A DNA stretch of 64,000 bases, from positions 597,001-661,000 of the forward strand of contig CAWZYM010000392.1 in the NCBI GenBank assembly GCA_963966185.1, written 5' to 3'. Positions 31,482-42,294 of this stretch are shown in pieces. The DNA is from Rhabditoides inermis. Lineage: Eukaryota > Nematoda > Chromadorea > Rhabditida > Rhabditidae. The position numbers and the translations under genes are program-made. The first letter of the stretch is position 1; every line of letters begins with the position of its first letter. The notes beneath the pieces are model-generated. The model saw nothing but the letters and a program-made list of their open reading frames with translations. It was not told where the DNA came from and ran no database searches.

Positions 31482-33002
31482 ATGCACCGTGCGCTGGGAA
31501 TGAGCGTGCGTTGGGCGCACTCGGATGCTGCCCCTTCTCGACTCATACGAGCAGCAACTCATCCCACACACTACGCCTACGTCGAACAGCTCACTTCACA
31601 CCTCAAGGACACATTTCTCCTCCATCAGCCAGGTTGGCAGCAAGTTGAATTGTATATCCTACGTTTCTCGTTGCAGGCCGTTTTGTGATAGTGAACAAGC
31701 CGTATGGAGTGTCGTGTGTGGGATTCAAGCAGGCAAATGGGGGAGTGTTTGATTCTGGCCGACACGAGAAGGAAGACGAGTCGGGGGAAGAGAAGACGGT
31801 AAGAGTCATGTGTCATGTGCCCACTATCGCACCACCTGCCTTGCAGCGTCGCTCGGCTGCCCGTCAGTCCCGCGACGTGACGATCGGAGACTGTATCCCC
31901 CATCTCGCTCGTCTCTTCCACGAACCCGCACTACAGTTCTGCACTGGACTCAAGAGGTAGGGGATGAGAGGAAGTGAACACTACTCAATCACACAGATAC
32001 GTGTCGGGAGCTATTGTTCTGCCGGCGTCGGATGGGGACAGCGAAAATGTGAAGAGGAGTCTGCAGCTGGCGACGGGTAGGGGCGGACAGAGAGAACAGC
32101 CAGAGGAAGGAACGCACAGTGTATTGTGAGTAGGGAGGAAAGGGGTAGATGGAGGAAGGGGGTTGCAGGGCGTTGGTCGTCGGTCGCCCGCAGAACTCTC
32201 ACGGCGTCGTCGAGGGGTACAGCACATTCGAGCAGGTCGGGCAGCGGAAGGAGGTGGGCGTGTCTCTCGCCGCCCTCGTCCATCCTCCCCTTGCAGTATG
32301 TGTTTGTGAGTGGCCGCGCGCCCCGTCGCGCCCGCTCCGGACAGTTCGCGGTGGCTGGCACCATGCACTGGACACTGGTGCACTCTGCCCACGGAGTCTC
32401 CCTCGTGCACTTCTCCGTCGACAAGTGTCAGTGCCTCCCTCCCCCCTCCTCTCTCACTCCCCCTCTGCAGTCGCCCGCCACCTGCCCCGTCTCATGTGGA
32501 CCTCCCTGGGATGCCCGCTGCTGGGAGACCAGCTGTACATGAGAAGGGTCGCCGACGTCGACGGCCGCCCCGTCATCATTTCACCCCATCAAGCCGCCAA
32601 GGGACATGTCAAACTGGTGCGTCCCTTCTCACTTGTTCGTGTATGGTTTCCTTTTCAGTGGCTGCCGGCTGCTCTTCCAGTCCAGCTAGGCATGAGTGCA
32701 GCCGATGTGCGACAGAAGGTGGGTGTGACAGTGGAAGAAAAGAAGTGGGGCAATGCTGTGGGTTTCAGCTGCCGATGTACTGTCACGTGTACCAGACGGT
32801 GCTTCCGTCGTTTGGCTGGCGCGGGAAGGGGGGCGACTCTCGGAAGGGCGAGTGTGCCTCGCTCGTCGCTGCTGCGCCTCCTCCTCCACACTGGATGGCC
32901 ATGACAGAGGCCCTCGGTCTGTCGCCTGCTCTCCGTCGATTCATGCAGCAGCGGGAGAAAGACGCCGAGAGGGGATACGTCGCCGGAGACAAGACATTCT
33001 GA
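31482..33002 (+). CDS. RluA-family pseudouridine synthase homologue, RPUSD3-like, without catalytic Asp
   Basis: ATG 31482 comes right after GTGTAG; the leader MHRALGMSVRWAHSDAAPSR is basic and fits mitochondrial import. Domain: PGRFVIVNKPYGVSCVGFKQ (the usual 'NKPxGV' motif of the family), TIGDCIPHLARLFHEPALQF, CTGLKRYVSGAIVLPASDGD, EYVFVSGRAPRRA, HWTLVHSAHGVSLVHFSVDK, LWTSLGCPLLGDQLYMRR-type block (LMWTSLGCPLLGDQLY) and HVKLWLPAALPVQLGMSAAD. In active RluA enzymes the third block is HRLDKxTSG; here it is TGLKRYVSG, so the catalytic Asp is replaced by Lys. Human RPUSD3, a mitochondrial rRNA assembly factor, is similarly degenerate in my recollection. Ends at TGA 33000-33002. Last gene of the plus-strand string that starts with BMS1. 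Confidence 0.78.
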
Positions 33003-33380
33003 CCGAGCTGCGCTTGATTTCTTAGACTAGCTAGATTAATAGATTTGTTAAGATAACGGGTTACTGTTTGTTTGCTCTGTTGTTTTGTTGTTTTGTTGAT
33101 TTATCAGTTATCACTACCAACTTTCGAAATAAATGAATTTATCAGCATTATCAAATGATGGAGACCACAACGAAAATATAAAAGAAGAGATGACATATGG
33201 GCTGTACAGAAGCAGTCAGGAGAGAGCATTATTACATGGAAAGAAGCCTGAATGCACTGAGAACATGTGAAAGGGGATAATGGGGGAGAGGGAGAAGGAG
33301 AGGGAGGGAGGGAGGGACTGCGACACCCGAATTGAGCGATGTGTAACTGGGCAGTGGGGGCGGGGCTTATATGGGCGGGC
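33003..33380. other. 3' intergenic region between two converging genes
   Basis: AATAAA at 33128-33133 serves the plus-strand RPUSD3-like gene. A GA-rich stretch (33274-33315) precedes the 3' end of the claudin-like gene. No gene. Confidence 0.45.
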
Positions 33381-34871
33381 TCAGGCGCTCGTCTCGCGGT
33401 AGTTGTGAGTGGTAGCAACGTGTTGCGTCCTGTATCCGACCTGGGGCGAGGGTCTGTAGGGAGAGGGATAGAAGGGCTCCTTGTCTAGCAGGGGCTCGTT
33501 GCGGGGCGCGCGGTAACCCATCTCGGAGCTGCAACGGGCAAGTGAAGAGGAGAAGTGGGGAGGACAGGCTGTGCATCATCTACCAGCGGCTCTCCCGGAA
33601 ACTGAAACCACACGGTGTGCAACACAGGAGAGGCCACGACCACAAGCAACTAAATATTACACGTTGGAGGTGGTGATGTGCTGGGCTCCGCCGCGGGGCT
33701 GCTGCCACTGGAACGCCGCCTCCTTGCTACAAAGCAACTACCACTACAACACAACGAAACGGAAAGGGATAGGGTGCGGGAGAGGGGGGAGACACGACAT
33801 GACACGGACAAGTACCTGTACTGCTGCACTCCATAGCGCTCCAGTCTACAACACGGGTTAGTAGGGGAGTGGACGGGACAGTGAGAGGAGGGGGAGGGAT
33901 GAGGGAGGGAGGGAGGGAACGCACCTGTTCGACTCGCGGCCCGCGAGGAACTTGTAGGTGGTGAGCATCGCACACACGAACGCGATCGCCCAGCAGACCG
34001 TACCCATGATGTGCAGGTAGAAGGCGTAGCCGATGGATTGCTGAGAGAGGGAGGGTAAGAGAGGGAGAATGAGAGAGACGGACAGAGAAAGAAGAGCTGA
34101 GAAGACAAAGAGACTCACCTCGTATGTTCCGACCATTCCCTGGACGAATCGGTTGTCGACGCGATTGGCAGAGAGGAAGAAGACTCCGTCAGCGATCAGA
34201 GAGCAGAGCACTGGAATGGGGGAGGAGTGGGGGAAGGGAGGGGGTGAACTCACGGGCAATGAACAGGCTGATCGTGAAGCAGGCAGCAGTAGGAGGGAAG
34301 CACGGGGCGCACACACCTGTATACATGACCCTCTCTTTCTGTTTATCTCTGTCTCTCTCCTATCTCTCTCTCTCTCTCCCTAACTCACCGGTGCAGATGG
34401 AGACGAAGGCGAGGAACTGCGATAGGATGATGAAGAATAGGATCGCCTTGTGCCATGCTGGAATGGAGGGCTCGTGTCGCATTTATCTGTCTGTCCACTC
34501 ACCCCAGAACCTGTGGTGCTCGCTCTCTCCAGCCGCTCCATCCTCGTCGATGTTGTTGAGGGTGTTCTGGATGACCAGCTCGGCAGAGTTGTCGAACTGA
34601 AACGAGTTCATTCCCCCTCCTTCTCGCATTCACTCCTCACCTTGTACATGCAGTGCAGGGGCGTCTCATCGTAGAAGTCTCCGACAGCGACGACGTGTTT
34701 CTCGGCGCGGATGCAGTCCCACCACAGCCCGTGCTGGTGTTCGGCGCGGAACTCGCGGATGTCGACGACCTGCCAGGCGGGGGAGAACACGCCTGCGATG
34801 GTGAGCACCAAGCCGGCAAGAATGAAGAGAATGGACAGGGCGAGCAGGCCCTTCTGTGCGAGGGTCGACAT
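33381..34871 (-). CDS. Claudin-like four-helix membrane protein
   Basis: Start ATG 34871. First helix and loop: MSTLAQKGLLALSILFILAG, LVLTIAGVFSPAWQVVDIRE, HQHGLWWDCIRAEKHVV, ending with a second Cys in TPLHCMYK. This is the W-GLW-C-C signature of the claudin/PMP22 superfamily (Clc-like in nematodes). Then three more helices: AWHKAILFFIILSQFLAFVS with ICTVLCSLIADGVFFLS; IGYAFYLHIMGTVCWAIAFV with CAMLTTYKFLAG. A cytosolic tail follows (SEMGYRAPRNEPLLDKEPFY, PSPYRPSPQVGYRTQHVATT) to TGA 33381-33383. Proteins of this type act in cell junctions, epithelial barriers or as channel partners. The tail is Tyr/Pro-rich without an obvious PDZ-binding end. The 5' flank has a (GT)n run at 35177-35201. Confidence 0.83.
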
Positions 34872-36138
34872 GCTGACAACACAACGGGGTTATGCAAAAA
34901 TGCAACCGTTCCAAAGCACACAAAGACGAAAGTAGAGGGATCAATAGCCACGCGGACGCGGATCAACACAATTGGACTTTCTCCAAATCTTGGAATCGCA
35001 TTCTGGCCATCTTGTTGTCTCTCGCTCTCTCCCATCCGCGCGTTCTCTCGCTGTCGTGAGTCAGCGACGCATGGCCTAGATCTAGGCAACGACCGGTTCC
35101 ACACCACGCGCGTGGAGCTATGCAAATTTCGAGGTCTACTTGCAGTATCGATCGGAGAGCCGCGAATCGACTATTGGTGTGTGTGTGTGTGTGTGTGTGT
35201 GGATTAGGGGATATATAGAATATAGACACATAGGTAGGCGCGCGTAATTGAGGCGGGAGATTATGAATTCATGAGGGATGAGAGAGAGGAAATGGAGATG
35301 AAAGAGAAGAGAGGAATCGGTTATGGAAGGTGAGTGATCGAAGACGTGTACAGTGTACGAAGATAACACATGGTATGGGGGTGAAAAGCAATGGGGCGAA
35401 CGAGCAAAAAGAGAGAATCGCAGGGGAGAGGGATGAGAGGATGATAGAGGACGAAAACACGTTCATGTGACGCAATCAGGTGGATTGTTGGGGTTGGCGC
35501 GAGTAGACTGAATAGGTGGAGGACCACTTGACTGCACGCCCCGCGGACACTGAATTCACACTGCATCACCTACACAACTACACCGGAGGGTCATTGCGGG
35601 TGAGAGAGTGCGGGCGGGGAGGGGGGCGCAGAGATGCAAAGAGAGGCGGCCTTGAAACGGGCAGATCGACCGGCGATCGAAATGGAAACTGCGTGAAACG
35701 TACACCCGACTGGCGGTTCGACAGATAGGGGCACAACACGAAAATAGAGAGGGGAAGGGGCGATGGAGCAGGGAATGCAAGGGGAACGAGCGGTTCCGAC
35801 AAGGACCATTCAACGCACTCTTCTATCTACATACGTATATATTATGTCTAATTCTAAATAGTAGTATAAGTAGTAATGCTACTAATAACCATGTATATAT
35901 AACAAAACAGTTCCATATCTGCAAAAGGAACAGGGATGAATGAATGCGGAAAATCGAAATCAGTGTGAAAACAGGGTTGATGGGATTGCATAAGCGACGT
36001 CAGTCAGTCAATATAGGCAGCAGGTGAGTGGGTGATTGGAGAGACGACCTTCCACAGAACGGGTTACCCACACAAGAGATGGAATAAAAGGGAAGACAAG
36101 AAGACAACGAGACACACGCATCAACTGATCATAGAAGA
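34872..36138. other. Upstream region of the claudin-like gene
   Basis: About 1.27 kb with purine-rich tracts, a (GT)n run at 35177-35201 and no gene that I can support; the ORFs here are unsupported by splicing or homology. Confidence 0.45.
35177..35201. repeat. (GT)n microsatellite
   Basis: Twelve GT units without interruption, upstream of the claudin-like gene. Confidence 0.9.
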
Positions 36139-36833
36139 GAGGAGGAGGAGGAGGAGGAGGAGGAGGAGGAGGAGGAGGAGGAGGAGGAGGAGGAGGAGGA
36201 GGAGGAGGAGGAGGAGGAGGAGGAGGAGGAGGAGGAGGAGGAGGAGGAGGAGGAGGAGGAGGAGGAGGAGGAGGAGGAGGAGGAGGAGGAGGAGGAGGAG
36301 GAGGAGGAGGAGGAGGAGGAGGAGGAGGAGGAGGAGGAGGAGGAGGAGGAGGAGGAGGAGGAGGAGGAGGAGGAGGAGGAGGAGGAGGAGGAGGAGGAGG
36401 AGGAGGAGGAGGAGGAGGAGGAGGAGGAGGAGGAGGAGGAGGAGGAGGAGGAGGAGGAGGAGGAGGAGGAGGAGGAGGAGGAGGAGGAGGAGGAGGAGGA
36501 GGAGGAGGAGGAGGAGGAGGAGGAGGAGGAGGAGGAGGAGGAGGAGGAGGAGGAGGAGGAGGAGGAGGAGGAGGAGGAGGAGGAGGAGGAGGAGGAGGAG
36601 GAGGAGGAGGAGGAGGAGGAGGAGGAGGAGGAGGAGGAGGAGGAGGAGGAGGAGGAGGAGGAGGAGGAGGAGGAGGAGGAGGAGGAGGAGGAGGAGGAGG
36701 AGGAGGAGGAGGAGGAGGAGGAGGAGGAGGAGGAGGAGGAGGAGGAGGAGGAGGAGGAGGAGGAGGAGGAGGAGGAGGAGGAGGAGGAGGAGGAGGAGGA
36801 GGAGGAGGAGGAGGAGGAGGAGGAGGAGGAGGA
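36139..36833. repeat. Giant uninterrupted (GGA)n array
   Basis: About 231 perfect GGA units (about 695 bp) with no interruption that I could see. One strand is pure purine, the other pure pyrimidine. The long ORFs through it (poly-Arg on plus, poly-Ser on minus) are by-products of the repeat. Array length in an assembly may be only approximate. Confidence 0.95.
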
Positions 36834-39800
36834 TGGCTTCTCGCCCCGGGGCAAGAAGCCAGTGATCGATACTGATACTAACTGCCGATATTACACAGAA
36901 AACACAAGAACATAGGTATGCATATAACGGGATAACGGGAAATTGAAAATGCTACTTTCATCTGACGCAAAGTCGTTCAGCGAAAGAATTTACGAGTGAT
37001 ACTGTTTATAGCAAGGCCGAATGGGAAGGGGCGATCGAATCTCGCGGTGAGCATGAATATTCGAATGGCTGGTGTGTTGCAGGGGTCGGCTCATAATGAG
37101 AGCGCACCTTGTTGCCAGCTGCCGATCCAATCCTTCCCCTCCCCTCGCCCCATTCCGCACTCTCACCCCTCCGACGTTCCCACTCGTTTCCATGGAATCA
37201 CTCGCAACAAAGGAGAGACACAATGTGAATGCGAGAGGCGACAGACGAGCGACGCGGCGAGACAGTGCAGGTATTGAGGAAGGCGCAGACATACTCGACT
37301 ACTACATTCACAGGCGGTCAAATATTAGTGGCGGCATTGTATAATCAGGTTGTGAAACTGAAATGGAGAGAGAAATTTTCGAAATAGTCATAGAACAGCG
37401 AACACTTTGTTTCGTATTTGAAATAACAGAGTTACAACGTAGTGATAGTTGATAGAATGGTGTTATGAGTGTGAGTGTGAAGTGATGGAATGCGTTGATA
37501 TGCATAGTAGGTAGGCAGTGGCGCGGAATGCGGCACGGCTGTCATCTATTCTGATCCCATCTCCCGAGAAGACTCATCCCTGTCAGGTCATATCGAGGCG
37601 CAGACAAGGGCGAAGGAATGTGCGGATGAGAGAGGAGCAGACACGGACTGTACTGTGGATTAACGGGATGCGAGATCCACGATAGTGACAGTGCGAACAC
37701 AACTGAACGTAGCGAAGATAGACGGTTTGCCTATTACCGCATCGTATGGAAGGGCGGGCGAATGGACAAAGAGACGACCTCGATTCCACCTCTTCCACTC
37801 TTTCCATTTCAGTCATGACACAATTCCCAGCCAGGTCCCAATCAAACCGAATCTATATTCAAAGCAAAGCACTACAGTTTACTATTCCGACAGCAGAGTG
37901 AGCATAATTACAAAGGTATAGAGGTAGGCGTTTGAAGGGGACAGCCTTGAAGGAACCTTATGTCAGCAATTAGATTTGCGCTGCGGCGCCGCTTGATTGA
38001 GCATTGGAGTGAAACGGGGACGGGCTAGCTAGAGGAGAACGGAGAGGCAAGGTGCGAGGCTGAAGAGGATGCAAGAAAATAATACAAGTGAAACTATGAG
38101 AAAAAAAAACCTCCCTTTCAGAACATCCGTATTAGAAATAGAATAATTTAGTTTCCATGTACTTTTTTTCTAAACGTTTCTCGATGTGTCATAATAGGTC
38201 AAAGTCAAAGTCATAGTCAAATATTTATCCAGGATCGCGTTTCATGAACAAAATGTACAAAATACACATGCATGAGAGGTCTAATCTAAACGTAAGCTTA
38301 GTATTAGCGCTGGCAGAATATATGGTTACATTGGTTGTGTTGTGTGAATCGGTGTCGCCAGTTCTTTCGTGCATCTTTGTTGGGCAGATCGATGACCTCC
38401 TCGAACTCGTCCTTCCACTCTTTGTGTGGCCTGCCAGGTTGAGCTGATAGGAATTCAGTTATTCTTATCTCCATTCGTCATTACTTTTAAGCGTATGTAT
38501 AGTTAATTTGAATTCTCAAAACTCTGCTAATTCTCAAAACTCTACTCATATGAATTATGAAAATATTCATCTGAGACAGAACTGTATCTATTACATATTG
38601 GATAATCTGTATAAAAAAGAAGTCTATTTTTCACCTTCTCATCTCTCATGCGCACGCATTTTTAATTTCTTCCTTCCTTTCTTTGTCAAAACTCAACGTT
38701 GTCATGGAAATTCGTGAAAAAAAATCTATGACCAGAACAATACTATTTATAAAATTGCTCTTCTGCAAAGTGAATTTACAACCGAGGTACTATTTTGGAT
38801 ATAATATGAATATTATTCTTACGTGAAATTAGATATAATATCGTAGGCGATTGCAGGCGTTTTGTCTTTTGTCTTCGTATTTTTATGAATTTTTTTGCAG
38901 TTTCCAACGTGATGTAAGAACTCCCCTAATGTAATATGCATATTTATTATTGACGATATTGTAAATGATATTCCGTTAATAAAACTTTCGATCAGTCCCC
39001 ACGTGATCTTCTATATGGTATCATTCTGTATCATGTTGCAGTTGTCTGTGAAATCTTCTTCCGCATCGCTCTCATTCGATCCCTTCCCTTCAATGCATTT
39101 CATTCACCATGCACACGAGAGAAAAGATAGCACCGCGCCCATAATCCGTGTGGGTTTCCCCGACTGGAAATAGAGTGGCAGTCTCTCCTCTCTTCTCTTC
39201 CCCCACGTGGTTGGCTGCCGTCCAGCGAGAGAGTCGAGTCGCAGGCTGGCGAGTGCGTAAAGAGAGTGTGTGATGAGGGAGAGACGAGAGAAGACAGAGG
39301 ACGCACTCGCGCCATCTGATAGCAATCACACCACGTGGTTTTCGAGCCAGCCGAGCCCATTTAGATTCCTCTGTGATGTAATGATGAATGTCACGCCATT
39401 CGGGTGATCTTCTAGATTGTAGCGCCCTTGGATCACGTACTTGTTGCCACCCCCAACTGAGTGAGCGCGACGCTGTTTGATCTCAAGATCGCTTTCTACG
39501 ATACAAGCGTTCAAAATCGTCACACAAAGCGTCCTGCGTAGAGGTTTTCGGAACTGTTCTGTAAGTAGCTTTCATAGAGGAGAACAACCACTTGTTATTC
39601 TTTCCGGTGCGATGGCGTGATTAATCTCGCTCGCCCTACCTTATGAATAGCGTATCTCTCTCATTATCATATGATGCGCATTCCTCTTATCACCACGTGA
39701 CTGTCACCATCCGACTATAGACCAAAGTGGGAAAACTTTCCGGCGTGACAGTGGCATTGCCTTGAAAGGAGTGGCCGTCATCCGATGCCATCTTCCTATC

Positions 39801-41282
39801 CCTCGGCTCGTAACCAACTGGTTCGACCAGCAGAAACAACCATCGCATTCTCTTCACATCCCCATCACCCCATCCGCTCACAATAGAATATGTAAACACA
39901 GATGATCATTGACCTTTACGAGTGCAGCCATATAACGTAATTTTGAATCAAAATTTTATATCCAATATCCAATATAAATTCGATACAATTTATTATTATC
40001 TGTCAAAAGTAGAGTCACTGCTTGCTTCATAAGATAATTTACAAACTTCCTTTCACGTAAAACTATTGCGCTATAGTTGTATTGACGCGCGAAAAGTGTT
40101 AGCGCGCCAAGGGTGCAGCGCGCGCGCGCTTGTTTCACTCACAAACACGACACATTTCAACACATTTTTCATCAATCATACATCATCATCAATCATATCT
40201 AATTCGTTTGTACTCGATCTATTTAATGACTTCCAACTATCTGCTTCAGGTTATATGTTCATTTTCCATTTTCCCTGGTTACCATATTTCGCCACCAGTC
40301 CTTATTCACGATCATTTGGATTGCAAAACTGATTTGGTAGTTACCGCGTGACTTTCTTTCGCAGTTTTACCTTGATAGGTCTGTGTTTGCATTGTGTGAG
40401 TAGTTTTGGCGGCCATTGGGCAGTCTGCTGGTTGGGGAACCCTCGCAGACACGCGAATCGATATGTGTCCTCGTCTCCCACTCCCGCAGTGTGTGGAGGC
40501 TCGCGCGGGGTCAGCGCAGGCTGGCACAATAACGGCCCCTCCCACTCCACACTCATTTGCATTTATTTACCGCACTTGACCAGTCGTTTGTTTGCGTTTC
40601 TCGTCTGACCCCTCTGGAGTCGCTCCTCGCGTACTTTATTCATTGTAGTTCATAGAGCGAAAGTTGGAGGCGTTGTTCTTGCCCACTGTCATTCAATCCA
40701 TCACCCAGTGATACGCGTGTTGCACGTCTGCAGCGACGACAGGCTGCGCCGGCAAAAACCAGCCTTGTTTCGATTGGTGTGTTCCCGCACTTTGCACCCC
40801 GCACCCCGCTTCGGTCAGTTCACGCCTGCATTCGTTCTGTGCACAATTATCTGTTCCCTTTCTGTCCATTTATTTTATGTCGCCATACTGGACGGCCGCA
40901 TTTCCATATCTTGTCGGTGACAAAGTCTCATCTCACTGCTGCGATCACGATTACAAGTAGTGTAGTACCTTGTCTAGCAGGTCATTGGTGTTCCCAGTGA
41001 GCTTTGTTCTTTTTGTAGTCTGCTGGCCGGCGGCTTATTGTCTCCTCATCACCATATTGTTACACTGCCCGTCATTTGCTCGTCTGAACGCCTGGGAAAA
41101 GACAGCCGGTTCGTGCGTTCATTGATGTTCGTATTGCCGGTTGTCCGGAATGCTATGATGCTATTATGAGAGTGTTTGTGTGCTCAATCCGCCCATCTAT
41201 CCAGTGTTGTTGTTGTGCGAATGGGCGCTAGCCCGTTCGCAGCCTCGCTGTGGTCTGGCCGGCCACTCACCGTGTCGGTCAG

Positions 41283-41334
<52 letters not shown>

Positions 41335-42294
41335 GCTCGCATTCTGCTCACTGCCCATTCGGTTTGCGGCGAATGATAAACCCAGTCTCGCTCGCGCCTT
41401 CTCTCATTTTGCTCTACTCCGACTGCGATCTCACATGCGGGCAACAGCTGATATGGTGTGATAGGAGAGAGCAAGATGGGATGGGGTGATATGGTCAGTG
41501 GGCGGAGCCATGCTTTCGCTCTGTCCCCACCATGAGTGAACTCACTACACCTCACTACATCCCACAGACTTCCGTTCCACCTACATTGAACATTGCCGCT
41601 ATACAAAACATTTTACATTGCCGCCAGGTTCATACTATCTGAAAATTACTTTTTTTATTTACAAATTATACGGATGTATGTTTACGCTACGTTACGCACC
41701 TATCACTGATCATCACTTTCACTCGTCTTGCACTTGTGTTATTGAAATGAATCGGCTGCGTAGTTTATGTGCGGACGGCACGTTGTGACTGGGTCGAACG
41801 TGGATGTGCCGGGCTGACTCATGTTATTGCGTTTTCTTCTCTCTTCTCCCATTCTCGTCTTGGTAGGCTGTGGCCGTCACGCGGTCTCCCTGCCTTCACA
41901 TACCCTCTCAACTGACGTGATCTGTCGCGTGCTATGTATGTGTTGCCTCTTCCTGGATTGTGGATGTTTGGCCATGCCCTTTCTCTCCTCCCCCTCTTGC
42001 CCTCCCTCACGTGTGTCGTATTATCGCCTGTCGATTCGCGTACGCATTGATGTCTGCGTGTTGTGTCGGCCAACGTGGTCAGCTGACTGTTGTTTTGCAG
42101 GTTGGGCCAGTGCGAGAGTGAGAAAAGGGGCGGAGCTCAATTCCCTCTTACTCTTCTCCATCTTTCAAACTTCTACACATCAACACACGGCACGGGTCTC
42201 AGCCGGGTTCCCCTCATACCCTATTCACCCCACTGATATTGATTGATTGATTGACCGGTGATCAGCGGCCAAGGCCTGCAACCCCACATCCACA
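36834..42294. other. Gene-poor 5.5-kb region upstream of lipin
   Basis: No coding region with support from splicing or homology. It holds a (TC)n run (41287-41332), a short CG-alternating run near 40124, and an acceptor-like TTTTGCAG at about 42093-42100 that could belong to a 5' non-coding exon of lipin. Much of it may be the lipin promoter and 5' introns. Confidence 0.45.
41287..41332. repeat. (TC)n microsatellite
   Basis: About 23 uninterrupted TC units about 1 kb upstream of lipin. Confidence 0.9.

Noticed and set aside
36032..36865. Long poly-Arg (plus) and poly-Ser (minus) ORFs
   Set aside because: They are the mechanical translation of the GGA repeat; no start context, splicing or conserved sequence supports a protein.
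41176..41489. Ser/Leu-rich ORFs upstream of lipin
   Set aside because: They come from the (TC)n microsatellite; no other support.
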